From: Azolla caroliniana | Lineage: Eukaryota; Polypodiophyta | NCBI GenBank assembly: GCA_043228905.1 | Contig: JBHGNT010000001.1 | Location: 10,850,001 to 10,914,000 of the forward strand | DNA: 64,000 nucleotides | Direction of reading: 5' to 3' | Shown: piece after piece, positions 45,623 through 58,454 of the stretch | Numbering within the stretch: the stretch's first letter is position 1 | How the letters are laid out: each line of letters starts with the position of its first letter | Position numbers and translations under genes: made by a program | Notes under the pieces: generated by a model | What the model was told of the DNA's origin: nothing | What the model saw: the letters and a program-made list of their open reading frames with translations, nothing else | Databases searched by the model: none

Positions 45623-48600
45623 TTAGAGCACAGGCATTACAGAGTGTGATAATCTACCATAGAGAAACTTCTTCTTTATAATATGCTCGAATGCAGACAG
45701 TGTAGCCCTATGTAATAAGGGATCACGAGGATAGCCATCGTGCTTCAATGGCCCAGATGATTTCATGCAGCTTTGCAGAATATCGATTATATCAGCACGA
45801 ACATTCGGAAATGCACATGCCAGTTGTGCCATTACTCCTAAAACTCCTTGCATGAAATTTGAAGAACTGCAAATGCTGTTTTTAACGTGCTTGACATGGG
45901 CAATTGCCTGAAAAATCCAAACTTGATAAGAAACAGTCCACCTATTGCATATAACATTGAACACATCAAGCTCATTGTGTGACATTTTGCCTGTTTGCTA
46001 GGTGCAACTAGGTCTTGGGCTTTATAAAGGTTTCATGGCTAGTGGTTTATTTCACTCTTTTTGTTCCTAACAATTAGGCAGGTGGCTTGCACTCTTTCAA
46101 TTACTTCAGTTGCAGCCGGCATGAGCAGTGAACTACAGCTTGCAAAAAAAGCTGCATTTACTAGCGTGTATAGAATGTCTTACCAACAGAATTGAGAGGA
46201 ACAGAATTAACATCTGAAATAGTGCAACTAGATCCTTCTACTATGCATATTGTGAAGTACGGACATTCTATACAGTCCTCACGCTTATAATGTGATGTTG
46301 AAGGAACTGTTTTTAACCGATTGCACCAGAATAGGACGACTACAAGGAGAAAAAAATCAACTCTACTTGAATTTTGAGAGTACGTATAAGAAACATGAAG
46401 CTATAGTGTTTGTACCTTCTCAATAGCTGAGTAGCTCTCTGGAAGATCAACATTTGCACATGCTATCTTTGAAATAAGGATAATGCCAAAAACTTGTTTG
46501 GACTGCTGTTGTTGCTGCAGTAATTCAGGCAGAAATGCAAAACATTTTACCATTGCTGGGACACTGTCTATCATCATGGGTATGAGCCGTGGATTATAAC
46601 CCTAAAAATATTAATGAAAGTATAGATAAGAGTAATGTACAATTTTTGAAGTGGCTCAAAATCCTTCCATGATGTGTTTTTTTATAGAACAGTTGAATAA
46701 TAAATACCTGGAAGTGAATAAGCTTCAAAAGCAAATGGTTTTGTTCCAAAAATCCAGAAAGAAATTCACATATTGCCTTTCGAGTTTCAAGCAATGATGT
46801 CAGGTTATCATCATCATCTATTGCTGTATTTGGCATGCAAGCTTCCAAGAGTATCTGACACACAGCACTGAAGAGAACCATATTTTTAAGGCATCTCTCC
46901 CTCTCCCTTTGTAGTTAAATGAAATGAAATTATTATAGAGGATGTACCTATCTTGAGCCATGAGAGCTGAGGAAACTTCTTCGGATTTTAGAAGTTGCTC
47001 TCTTGCAGCAACATCTGATGTCACTACTGCACAAACTCTGCGGTTGACAATAAGCAACTCAGACAACACTTCAAGGATCAGACGCAGCAAAGGTGTTCGA
47101 TACACTTGCAATTTACATGCAAGAAGAATTAATGGCTGCTGCACTAAATCAGTGTATTTTCCAATTTTGGTGCCCAGTTCTAAAACTAGATTTTTCACCT
47201 GTGCCATCACTACTAGAGTTTCAGTATCTGTCTTCATCTGTGATGTATCTAAGATAGCTTCTATAAATGTAGGAAAAACTCTTTGTTTTGAATGGGGCTG
47301 GAGGCTCTTGAACCATGTGCAGAATTTCTCTTGCAAACATCGCATACATTGACGGTCCAGAAGCTTTGGAACAAGGTTTTGCATAATTAATGTTTCATAT
47401 TCAGCAAAATTTCCAGCTGCATTGCTATTTGACTTTACACACAATACATTCAGTATTTGGAGTGATGGCAAGGGATTTTTCAAAGCATTCTCTATTGCTC
47501 TTTTAGCAAAAGGAATGGACAAAACCAGATCCATCTCAAGAACTTTCCCGAGGGCAGAACTTTGTATGCTTTGATTGTCACCTTCTGAAATATATCCTTC
47601 ATGTTCATCAGTTGTGGTAATTAACTGCATCCCATCAATAGCTGGAAAACCTTTCGTGACACCAATGGAATCCATTACACCTTCAAGAAGGTCTCGAACA
47701 TTAAACATCTCTGGAAATAGTCCAGCAGCCAAGCTTAGCCACTGCAAAAGAAAATTCCAGACAAAGGTTTACCATTCATTTGAGCCTCCTGACCAAAATG
47801 ATATATAGGCAGAAATTTAATACCTTTGGAAATAGATGTTCAAAATCTGGCCAGTTATTTTCCATGTGACTCATGAGTGGTTTGAAAGGTATTCTGAGCA
47901 AGAGGTCTGTCCACCAATTTCCATAACATTTTTCTTGATTGAAGAATGAGCAAAGAGAAGTCTCAGTGAAACTCTCCACTCCCGCATTTTGTAGACAATT
48001 CTCCCGATATAGCATGTAGTATGATATAAGTGCTTGTCTAACTATTATAGCAGAACCAGATACCAATTCCTTTTCTTCGTTTCTATTACTTATTAGAAAT
48101 GGGTTTGTAACAAATGAAGCTTCAAGAAAAGAACGTGGTAAGATTGGCATCCTAAATGTTCGAGATTCGGCTTTTCCCTGGAGGATGACTGTTGGAGCAT
48201 CCACATACACTTGTATGACTTGAATCAGTAGCTTCAGCAGAAAAAAAAACCATCAAGAAAGCATGGAAACAATCCACACGTATTACTTCTATTAACCATG
48301 GCATAAAGTAATAAAAACTGGAAGCAGCACAAATGTTACTTGATAACATACCAAAGATGAACTTGTCATGACATGAAGTTTGGAAAGACATTGATCTTTG
48401 GGAACTGTGCATTTAGTCAATACTAGATAGGAGAACATTGATCCTCATATATACTTATCTAAAAGAAAACGTGAACGTGAAGAAAGTGGATCTAAGATCT
48501 AGCATCCATATTCTCTGCTACGTAAGAGAACACCACAGATATATCAGAAACCATGACTCAATCACTATCTGCGCAAGATTCACGGATCAATACTAGATAG

Positions 48601-51600
48601 GAGAACATTGATCCTCATATATACTTATCTAAAAGAAAACGTGAACGTGAAGAAAGTGGATCTAAGATCTAGCATCCATATTCTCTGCTACGTAAGAGAA
48701 CACCACAGATATATCAGAAACCATGACTCAATCACTATCTGCGCAAGATTCACACCAAGACCCCATGCTCCACATCTCATACCCACCAAATTTACCTCAA
48801 TTCACTACCCTCAATGCTAGATAGTGATAGTGAGATGTGGCGAGCATTTTGCCGTCAGTTGTCATAACAGATCACACATCACATAGGTGGCAATAAGTGA
48901 ACCTTACACACATATTGGAGGGAATCGTAAATTACCATGATACAGTGGCCTTTCTTATGTGTGTATCTTCTTAGTGGCTAGAGTTTAATGAACTAAGCCC
49001 AACTTAATGAGCCATCACTAGCAATAGATGACAGGTCAAGAAACCTTATGAGGCACTGGTTCACTGCCAGTGTCATAGTTTCTAATAGCTCATGTTAAGT
49101 ATATCAGATCTTTGAGGGGCTCCAAGATCATTAAATGGAATACACAGTGTTGTGCTCTCTAACTTTTATTGTGTGCTTTTGCTGCACAAATGAAGCTCAG
49201 AGATATCCCAATTGCTTGTATTAGTAACAGCATTGGGAAAAGGCAATGAAGTTGAATTCAAATTTTGTATGAGGTATATCTTAGAATCTCATATAGACCT
49301 TTATGACCCTCGCCAGTGAAGTGAACCTTATTGAGCCTCCAACATTTATATCTTTTATGCTATGCCCAATACCCCCATTAATTCTATACATATGACCAGC
49401 TACAAAGAAAAGAACAGCAATGGCTAGGTTGTGATAAACAGGTTTTATTATAATTACAAATTAATCCAGATTAATAACCAAAGACATACCGGATGTATCG
49501 GATTTATTGAGATGGAAATGCAGTGTGACAAAGTCTCCGAAACATCAACACCATTGCGAGAAAAATGGCCTGATGATAGTAGCTGCTCTAGGCATTTCAG
49601 AAGATGGGTAGACTTGCTGCCAATAGACAGAAGATTCAGATATAAAACCGAATAGCAAACATCAGTGATATGAATTGCTTACACTCTAGTCGAAATGGGT
49701 CCTTTTGGTCGAAGTGCAGCAACAGCTTTCAGAAGCAAAGAGGGTTCAGAGATGATCTCTACAGCAATGGCTGCATCATGAAGCTCTTGAATTAAAGCAT
49801 TCTGGATAGTTAAATGGACACCCAACACCTCTCGCACACCCTGAGAAATGGATACACATGCATAGGAGTATATCAAAGATGACATGCTCAAGATTAGTGA
49901 AATAAAATGTGTTTGAAAAGTTGGTTCTCTCTTTCAATCATAAGGAAAGACAGATTTTTCCTACTCCTTTCTATTTATTGCTGGAAATGGAAGAAGAGAG
50001 TGTATCTATAAAATAAACAAGAATAGAAATTCACCACTGCAATCTCAGAGAATTGTCTCAAAAAAAGCTGAACTGCAAACCACAAAGTCAATTCCTCTAC
50101 GGCTGAATTCAATCTGGCTTCAGTATTAACTTCCCAGCTCAATATCGTTGAAACACTCTTTTGATAAAGAGATCTACTCTTGGAGGTTGATAGTCCTGGA
50201 ACTAGGCAGAAAAACGAAATTGCCAAGTGCAAAGTTTCCTCGCAAGTAATGGATCCAAATGACCTCAGCCAAAAATCTATCTGCAATTATAGCAAAAACT
50301 ATTATCACCCACAACATACCATGTTGCTGATATAGCAAAAGAAATTAAGATCTTTGAGTATAGATAAACCTCTTGATGTGTAGGCTGTAATTCAGCTGCC
50401 CGAATGAGAACACAATATAGCCTTAAATGGCCATGCAATTGACCACACCACCCATACTTTTCCTTTATGAGCTGAGCATCAGAAAGCAAGGCTTCACGCA
50501 AGTGATGTCCACTGCCTTTCAGAGTGTAACTAACGTTTGTGCACTCTGCCTTCCTTTCACAATCTCCCAATCCAAAATTATTCATAGGCTCAGCCGTTTC
50601 AATTATCTTCAACACATCTTCCAGGTAAGAATCCACCTTTCCAGACCCAAGATAGGAAAGCATCCACTCTGATGTTTTCTTATCTGAGAATATGACTTTG
50701 GACATGAAATCGAGTTCATCCTGGAGATGCTCTATTGTTAGGTATACAATTACTCCTGCAAAAATACAGTGCTTAGTTAGCAATTCACGACACATGTGTG
50801 CCAACAAATTTGATTGTGCACTAAGATATACCATGGTTAGCAATGCTTGGTTTACACAATGGTTCACATACAAATTATCAAGCTGATTGGATTGCATATG
50901 TCGCAAACTGTTGATTCTAAACTGTGCATCTCCAGGAGTAACAGAGCACCCCCATGACGAACCAGATTTCATGTCCATTGTCATATTGTCTAGTTCTAGC
51001 ACTACAGAAGCATCATGATGTGAAAGTAAAAACTCTGAGAGCAGCGAGAATGAATCTTTCATAAGAATCGGATTATTCAGCAACACAGCAGCAAGCAACA
51101 TAAAACCCCCATTTGTGGGGAGTAGACCCCAAATTATGTGTTCTGTAAATACACAATATCTGTTAGAAGTGGTTAAGAGTGTATCCTGAAAACCAGCACG
51201 TTTGTCCTCTGTTGCTCAAATTGAAATACAGTTTCTTGGAGGTTCCATGTTTCTTGTGTACTGAAGATTATGAAGGTACAATTCTTACCAGGAAGTAAAA
51301 CTGCAGGGCATAGAAAAACTGCAATTGGAAGCAAACAACACAATTCAGGAAAATATATAGCATTGTTCCATATGCTCCCTGCATCATCCTGGAGTTGAAA
51401 CCAGAGCTTCTCTAATTTCATACCAACTTCAATACTCCCATAAAATTTCAAAGCTTGTCTGCGTAGTGAAAGAATAGCAATTTCGACGCGTTTTTTCTGT
51501 TAACAAAAACCAATAGTTTTGAAGAGCCTTAATGAATACATGAAAATATAAATATTCCCAAGTTCAGAGTAATAAAGGGATAATGAAATATTTGCACACT

Positions 51601-53305
51601 TACTAAAGTTAAGAGTTATAAAACATGATTTAATGGTGTCTAACTGATGAGGTGGTCTGAATTTCGACAGATAATGCCCATGTTTGATGAGGTAAGTGAG
51701 GAGGAAAAAATGGCATGATATTTTAGCCGTTCCTTATTTTTTCACAGTTTAATTGTTTTGAATGTACATTCCAATGGAATAAATTATCAAAGTGCCAGGC
51801 ACAGGCATCAAGTTGAGGAGGGGGCAAGTTGCAAAATTATAAAAAAAGTATTGACGGTTGGGCTCATGGATATAGCCCAACAAATACAAAGAAGCTCGTA
51901 GTTCAAAGCTTTACTCTTCTCAAATGCATTGCCTATAGCGAACATACTCAATCTATCAGCATTTAATTAAAACTGCTTCTTGATTGGCAGTTTCAATTCA
52001 AACAGTTCGCTTATTACCATTGAATGACTGTGTCAATTCTTGCTGTGAACTTGACAGTGTTGTGAAGCCAGCAAGGAAGACAAATTTTTAATAACTTGAT
52101 CTTCGACAATACACTTGCTGGAACTTCATCAGTTCAGAGAACAAATTATATTTTATAAAATAAGTTTTCTATTTGCGCATGATTGGTGTAAACTGGAGGA
52201 CAAGAATTTATCAGGTAAGCCAGTTCAAAGTGGAGACTCTCAAAGTGAATTTCAAGAATTTGCCTCTCAATAAGTTTGATTAATAACACAGAAAGACTCT
52301 GACCGACATTTTTGTAATCAATTTAGATTATAATATTTCAGAGCTCTTTCAAGAGACTTACCTTACATCCTCAGCCAGTTCAAAGCCTTTTGTATGGAAT
52401 TCAAAACCACGGTATTTTAATTGCTTACCAACTCTGATTTCTTTTAAAAAATACTTATCTCATCAGCCAGATCAGAGAGAAAAATTCGAACTGAGATTTT
52501 TGTAGAGAATATTTATGACAAGATGTTTCATTAAAAAAAGTCTCACCTCACCAGCCAGATCAAAACCTCTAGATTTATACTATGAGAACTTTTAAATAAG
52601 AGAAATCTTGGAGCTTCATTTTCTCAATGAAATCCAATATCTTTGAAAAGTAATTAACTAGAGAAACTTGAAGTTCATTTATTTAATGTAACCACATCTC
52701 TTTTCAGAGGACTTAATTAGAGAGCTTTTTTATATCTTCACTTCCTAGATAAAATCTGATTCCTTTGGAAAAAGCTTAACTCCAGAGCTTGTGTGTATTC
52801 ATTTCCAGGGTGAAAACGGTTTCTTTTCCTCAATGAAAAGGCGTACCTCATCGGCCCATTCAAATTGGAGGCTTTCATCCATTCGAAAAGCCATTGCAGA
52901 AGAAGAAGCGGAGGGAGAAGAAGAAGAAGACGGACCACCAGAAAGGAGAGAAAAACTGTTTATATTCAAACCGTTTCCTGAGTAAGATCCTTCAAACGAT
53001 ACTTCTTCTGCTCCTCCAGCTCTTGACTTTTCGCTTGCCGGAGCTCGGTTCACTTCATCTTCTTTTTCCATGCGCTGAACATCGCTCGAAATGGAAGAGA
53101 AGTCGAGAGATGCATAGGAAAGAGCAGTGGGACACTGCGGGTGAGAGACGAGAGGACCGAGAAGGTGCGAGGCGAGGGAGGGAGAGACGGAGGACAAAAC
53201 AGCAAGGGAAGGCAGGAACGGCGAGAGGGAAGAAGGTGGAAGCGTATCGAAGAAGCTAGGGTCGTCTCCGAACTGCAGGAACCCTAGGATTCTGTCAGTC
53301 GCCAT
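45623..53305 (-). CDS. INTS2: Integrator complex subunit 2 homolog, about twelve exons
   Basis: Exons: 53305-52847, 51496-51289, 51142-50370, 50280-50035, 49840-49683, 49616-49490, about 48443-48352, 48231-47824, 47741-46948, 46867-46708, 46601-46416 and 45907-45623. All but the seventh join in phase, giving about 1,300 residues. INTS2 is close to 1,200 in animals. The call rests on the C-terminal part, [34 protein letters not shown] and [13 protein letters not shown], which follows animal INTS2 closely. Integrator cleaves snRNA 3' ends and acts at paused Pol II in the nucleus. The body is helical, ARM-like. Exon 7 needs one more leftover base than exon 6 supplies, so a small exon between 48760 and 49480 is probably missing from this model. 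The start [12 protein letters not shown] is the first good ATG. Confidence 0.82.
48418..48753. repeat. Identical 166-bp tandem duplication inside the INTS2 gene
   Basis: The 166 bp starting CAATACTAGATAGGAG at 48418 recur at 48588 with no difference that I can see, with GGAT between. The duplication takes in the 5' part of exon 7 and the intron before it, so a partial decoy exon start lies upstream. The copy nearer the 3' half of the exon keeps the reading frame. Confidence 0.93.
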
Positions 53306-53474
53306 AGCCGAAGGCCAAAAGCTCTGAAGCGTTATAATATATACTACAAGTATTATATATACATATGCGATTTTTTTGTTTGTGGGGGAAGAAAGAGAAT
53401 GAAAGAAGAAGAAGAAGAAGAAGAAGAAGTGCATTCATTACTAAAGTCTAACACCATCCAATCATCTTTTAACA

Positions 53475-53795
53475 TCCTCTGGCTTCTTCATTTCTTCAAG
53501 AATTAGGGAATTAACAATACCCTAAATCTTCAGTTGTTCAAGAAGGCGGGGAGAGAATGGAACAAGCGACACAGAATGTGTTCGGGTCTCGTGTTGATTG
53601 CCTGGGTCCATCCATCAATCAGACAAACGAAAGACTCATCTAGCTTCTTCATTTGTTCAAGAATTATGGAGCTAACAAAACCCTAAATCTTTCGTTGTTC
53701 AAGAAGGCGGGGAGAGAATGGAGCAAGCGACACAGAATGTGTTCGGGTCTCGTGTTGATTGCTTGGGTCCATCCATCAATCAGACAAACGGAAAG
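53475..53795. repeat. 161-bp tandem duplication upstream of INTS2
   Basis: CAAGAAGGCGGGGAGAGAAT at 53539 recurs at 53700. Flanking CTTCTTCATTT, CCCTAAATCTT and TCCATCCATCAATCAGAC are also shared, with a few substitutions. It lies 170-490 bp from the INTS2 start codon on the promoter side. Confidence 0.9.
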
Positions 53796-54121
53796 ACTCC
53801 CCATCATCTCAATTGTATTATTGTCGCCAACTTCTAACTGGAGTCTCAACTTGAGCCTCTCCTACTTTTCATCTCATGGCTCTTTATTGTTTGTAAAGAT
53901 GGTGTGCAGTCTTGTTCTTCTCCCATGTCCATCTTTCACGTTTCCTAGCCTTGAGTTCTTTGCCTCTCTTCCAAGTTATTTTTGTTATTTTCCTTGGCAA
54001 TCGAATATGAAGATGTGGGACCATATCGAAACATCTTCGCATAGTGCACATGGAGTTTATAAGACACTTTCCGTTCTTAATTTAATTTTGAGCATCGCAC
54101 CCAAAATGCAAACTATGACTA

Positions 54122-54769
54122 TGCTAGATATTCATATAATTAATGATCAACGCCAAGTTCTCAAATTATCCCCATGTGTATTCTTAAAGTGCAAATTTTT
54201 TATAGCGCCCCAAATGAGGAGTAGTTATTGTGCAACCCAACCCTATGGGTCGATAATGTGTCACTGTAGGAAATCGTAGATGAGTAGGAAAGACTAAACC
54301 AGGTTAATAGGATTGACCTGTTATATCAACTACAAAGACATTCTATGGGCAAGTTAAAATGTACCACTAAAAATATATGTGCCACTAAGAGAAGTATTAT
54401 TTAGCACTAACTTGTATATAGGGATTTGGGCCATATTAAATGACAAATCACTTAAGAGAAAAGGAATATGCCCACTATTATTAATAGACTTGCACATTTT
54501 ATGTGATATTGAGACCAAACTAAGAATATATGTAATCTATTCCCTCTCTCTTACTTAGTGGTTGTGAATCGTGACTATTATCTATCCCCACTAATTTTGT
54601 AGTTGATTAGTCCAATTCCCATCTAAGCTCTAAGGTTTGAGTGCGTGGGTAAACTACCATTGTGAGCTACTCTCATATATAATAGAATGTTTGTTGTCAA
54701 TGGTCATATATACATCTTTGTGATTGTAACTCTATAGGCCTATCTAATTAATTCTCAATATTTCTAACA
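54122..54769 (+). mobile_element. Solo Copia LTR, same family as the element at 62823
   Basis: It starts TGCTAGATATTCAT and ends TTTCTAACA. It aligns along its length with the 5' LTR at 62823-63455 (shared AGCGCCCCAAATGAGGAG, GGGCAAGTTA, CCCCACTAATTTTGTAGT, CATCTAAGCTCTAAGG). The flanks GACTA (54117-54121) and AACTA (54770-54774) are a 5-bp target duplication with one substitution. No internal region follows. Confidence 0.88.
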
Positions 54770-54774
54770 AACTA

Positions 54775-56300
54775 AGAAATAAGTGTTAGTTAGGCTACGA
54801 TGTCATGGTCGTAACACAACAAGATCGAATCAAAGAATAATAAGAAAAGGGAAATAAGAGGATATTATATGTGCATTAACGAGAAGAATAAGATTAGAAG
54901 AATACACCAACGACCACGTTCAATCATAAAGGGTTCATCAATCAATAAACACCTATTTATATAGAATGATTGACACCTCACAACCATGCACGATTGGTCA
55001 CTTGTCATTCATGCAAGCATGCCATTTAGTAATCATTCATTAGTCTCCGCAATGTGACAAAATCTTGTAATGTTATGTATATGGCCCAAACTATCTATGA
55101 AACAAATATTATGTATGATTTGATATACCTTAGTGGTTAACATTACAATTGTCCTTCGAATAAGTGCAATATCAAATGCATCATCTTCCACAATAAAGAT
55201 CTTGACTAGATCAATATGGATCAAAACAAGGGCACGTTGTCATGGAGATCCGCATGCATGTGTCGAATCTAGACGAGACCACTTGGGTCTTGAACCAGAG
55301 AGACATGGGGAAGGAAAGGCTGAGCTTCGCTAGTACCAGTTACCAATGACTCAGACACTGGCTGGAGCATTTCCGGATACATAGTTGATATAAACTGAAT
55401 GAGAGAAAGAGAAGGCACTCACACAACGCTCGGTTAGTGCACTCCGCTTATGTACAAGAACTGAAAGGGAAAGAAACACTTCGACATAGAAAACTCGATA
55501 AGCAATCATCGTATACAGAATCAGAAAGGAACAAAACACCATCGACACCGACAAGACACAGATATGCACAACCCATTCTTATATGTATTTATATGAAAAC
55601 AAAGTACATCCATGGCTTCAAGCCGGACTAAAGTAGGTTAGGTTACATCAGTTGTCTGCAACCAAGCCGCTGGTCGAGGAGCTCACGGGCTCGTTGCGCC
55701 GAGCGGGGTCTTGTGTAGGAGACAGAGCATGAACGAAACTCCTTGAACATACAAGCTCTAAATCGGACTAAACCCTAAACACCCAAAACAAGGGAAAATG
55801 GAACCCCAAGAACCAAAATATATGGAACTCGTAAAAATAGGGAACCCCCTTTACAAGGAACTCTTCCCTCCTTTTATAGCTCAAGGAGAGAGGTATGTTA
55901 CAATGTGGGATAAATATTCCTTTTTTTCAGAGGAGATATGTTGCCATGATTTCTGGGGAGGTACATTAAACACCCTCACCACGTATGCAAGTGTACTAAT
56001 GTATACCTCCTCACTAACTCACGTGCATCTTAGCACCCCTTTCATTTCCTTTATTCCTATTTACAATTTCCTAACGTACATGTGCACATGTTGCACATTG
56101 CTGACTTTGCCCGCTCCATCCGGTTTTCTCACTGTACCTGGAAATCTTCACGACAACGTGTAAATGCACACTTTATGCTTTCGAATGCCTTAACTGCAAT
56201 TGAAGTCCATGCGATTGGTTGATTATTCTATGTAAGTTATGTAATGGGTGGAACCATCTTCAACTAATTCTTAATGAATTTGCATTACAAACTTCAAACC
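54775..56300 (-). other. No gene; possible decayed LTR or promoter on the minus strand
   Basis: On the minus strand GAGCTATAAAAGGAGGG (about 55890-55874) is a good TATA box, followed by leader-like sequence as in an LTR. I could not find matching ends or a second copy. The left part is AT-rich and featureless. Confidence 0.3.
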
Positions 56301-56429
56301 CCTAAAACATTTGACATCACATGGATCGTGGTGTTTGCCCCTTCAGTACCGTAGGCACCTTGCCTCAATCCATAGAAATGCCTTCCAACTCTGGACTATA
56401 TATTATAGGAATTTCACTTTATTGTGATC

Positions 56430-56690
56430 AAAACCATACTTCTTCAGTTTGCATTAGAGGCCATATTCTCACAATCATCGTAGAATTCAGGGGACATGCA
56501 CATATTATGCTCCTCTTGAAGCCAAGAAAAGACCATAATGTTACCTAGATGAATGATGATGAATATGTATGAAGTATAGTTGGCCATATGTTGAAAATTT
56601 GTTAGTGCATTTGTGAGACCAAAGACCATAAGTATATATGCTCAAAATTACCCATATTGAGTGGGGAACACAATTTTCCATACATTGCCC
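56430..56690 (-). pseudogene. Gypsy reverse transcriptase scrap
   Basis: The minus-strand frame reads MVFGLTNALTNFQHMANY then HLGNIMVFSWLQEEH, matching the Gypsy RT blocks PFGLTNAPATFQ and VYLDDILVFS....H. The catalytic YLDD has become HLGN, so it is dead. The surrounding sequence has stops in all frames. Confidence 0.75.
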
Positions 56691-56699
56691 AAACAAAAT

Positions 56700-57750
56700 C
56701 AAATAAGATTAAACCACCTTTGAAAAGATTTATCTTTGTAAAGCATTTGGCTCCACTCGCACAAGCCTAAGTAAGAGTAGCGTATTTTGTGTGGGTTAAG
56801 TAAGATTGTGATGATTTAGTAGTAGTATATATATAGTAGATAGTAGTAGTGCCCCAACCTCCTTCTTGTCATGACCATATGGTTGGCGCGAGCCGTTCCC
56901 CGCAATTACCACTTCCTCCTGTTTGGTAAAAACCTAATGGTCTTAAAATTGTGCACGTGATTAAGGGCATTCTTATTAGTTTGATACCTACATTCTAATA
57001 CATAACTATCAACACATATAATTTAAAGGATATACTTCATGAGAATCATGGCACACATTTCTTAGCCAGAAGGATACACATTTCCACGAAGAGGAAAAAT
57101 ATGGTCATAGAAGTAGCTAAGGAGAAGCGAATGTGTTCATTTCTGCACCTGCTCTCGTGCTACGAATCTTATCTCGGCTAACAAGAGTCGAAGAAGAAAT
57201 TGAATTTGGTGAGGAAGTATGTAGTTGAAGAATTTAAATCCTTTGGAAAGACAACTTCAGAGTCCGAATGCATGAAAACTTTCTTTTGATTGGATAGGAA
57301 AAAAACATGTTATTCTCATCTTCATCACTATCTTCGAGTTATCCTTCTTTGAGCTCAAGCGTTGACGAATCATATTTACCAAAAAAGAACATACTCTCCT
57401 TTAGTTAAAATATACACAAACTCGATCCCTTTCTCGGGTAGGCCGAGCGAAGACTATCCTATCCTACAAAGAGATCTCGCTTATTTATCTTACACTTTCA
57501 CATGTGGCTCTAGCCATCCATTCATGCACAATCAATCACCTACATTCAGTAATGCCGCAAAAAAACACCTAAAAGGAGGATTTTTGTTTATTTATCCTCC
57601 TCTAATCCGAATTCTTCTCTCCAGACTCGGGTATCATGGAATTGTTAAGTTCAGCGCTATGCAAAGGAAGAACGTTAAATCCCCTCAGCTTGGGCTTCAT
57701 CAGAAATTGGGCTAGGGCTAGGATTAGGGTTTTGGACACTGGAACTTTCT
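56700..57750. other. No gene recognised
   Basis: A plus-strand frame at 57362-57715 (QKRTYSPLVKIYTNSIPFSG) has balanced composition but matches nothing I know and has no visible splice context. It is noted as unassigned. The rest is AT-rich. Confidence 0.35.
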
Positions 57751-57861
57751 TTCAATGCAATGGCACGTCCGATGGCTTTGCCTTCTGAAGGGTTGTCTGG
57801 GGAAGGTAATTTGATGATGACCACAACAGCCTTCAGATCTCCTTCCATAGCTTCCGTAGAT

Positions 57862-57962
57862 CAGAAGAAGAAGAAGAAGAAGAAGAAGAAGAAGACGAAG
57901 GAGAAGAAGGGAAGAGGAAGAGGAAGAGGAAGAGGAAGAGGAAGAGGAAGAGGAAGAGGAGG
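57862..57962 (+). repeat. (GAA)n followed by (GAGGAA)n tract
   Basis: GAA units at 57862-57895 and GGAAGA hexamers at 57908-57960. They lie in an open frame beginning MARPMALPSEGLSGEGN at 57760 that becomes poly-Lys then an Arg-Gly repeat. I cannot tell whether that frame is an upstream exon of the kinase gene or chance. Confidence 0.9.
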
Positions 57963-58221
57963 AAATATACAGGAACTTCTCTGTAATTACAGTATGCTGT
58001 ATTTTTCAAAGCTGTGGTGGACCCCTCTGATCAGACACTGAATAAATGCATTTATCTGAAAAATGCTAATGAATTAACCACATTTGATACTAATGAATAA
58101 CCAAGGCACGGTAATCTTGTTTAAAATACTTAATCACATAAAAAGGTACAAAGAAAAACACTTTATATGCGATACTTAAGTGTCAATCGGTAAAATACTT
58201 AAGGTACAAGGAAAACACTAA

Positions 58222-58352
58222 TGATACCGAAGAAGAAGAAGTCTCAACTGAAGAAGGAGAAGAAGAAGAAGAAGAAGAAGAAGAAGAAGAAGAAGAAGAA
58301 GAAGAAGAAGAAGAAGAAGAAGCAGCAGCAGCAGCAGCAAGAAGAAGAACAA
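58222..58352 (+). repeat. (AAG)n with (CAG)n run, upstream of the kinase start
   Basis: AAG units from about 58252 to 58320, then GCA repeats to 58340, about 110 bp before the kinase start codon. This is a purine-rich microsatellite in the likely 5' leader. Confidence 0.95.
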
Positions 58353-58454
58353 AGAAACGGCTCCAACATGTAAAACAAAGACGAAGTCAATATTTTTGTG
58401 CCACGTCCTTAGCGACGAAGTCTGATCAGACAGATTATTCACGCTCTTTCCGCC

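Noticed and set aside
52894-53259. 121-residue plus-strand basic frame
   Set aside because: It is antisense to INTS2 exon 1, which has a good start, length and donor site.
57362-57715. 117-residue frame with balanced composition, considered as organelle-derived DNA
   Set aside because: I could not match it to any plastid or mitochondrial gene from memory; left unassigned.
57760-58041. Lys- and Arg/Gly-rich frame as a true gene or kinase exon
   Set aside because: Most of it is GAA and GAGGAA repeat, and no splice link to the kinase frame was found.
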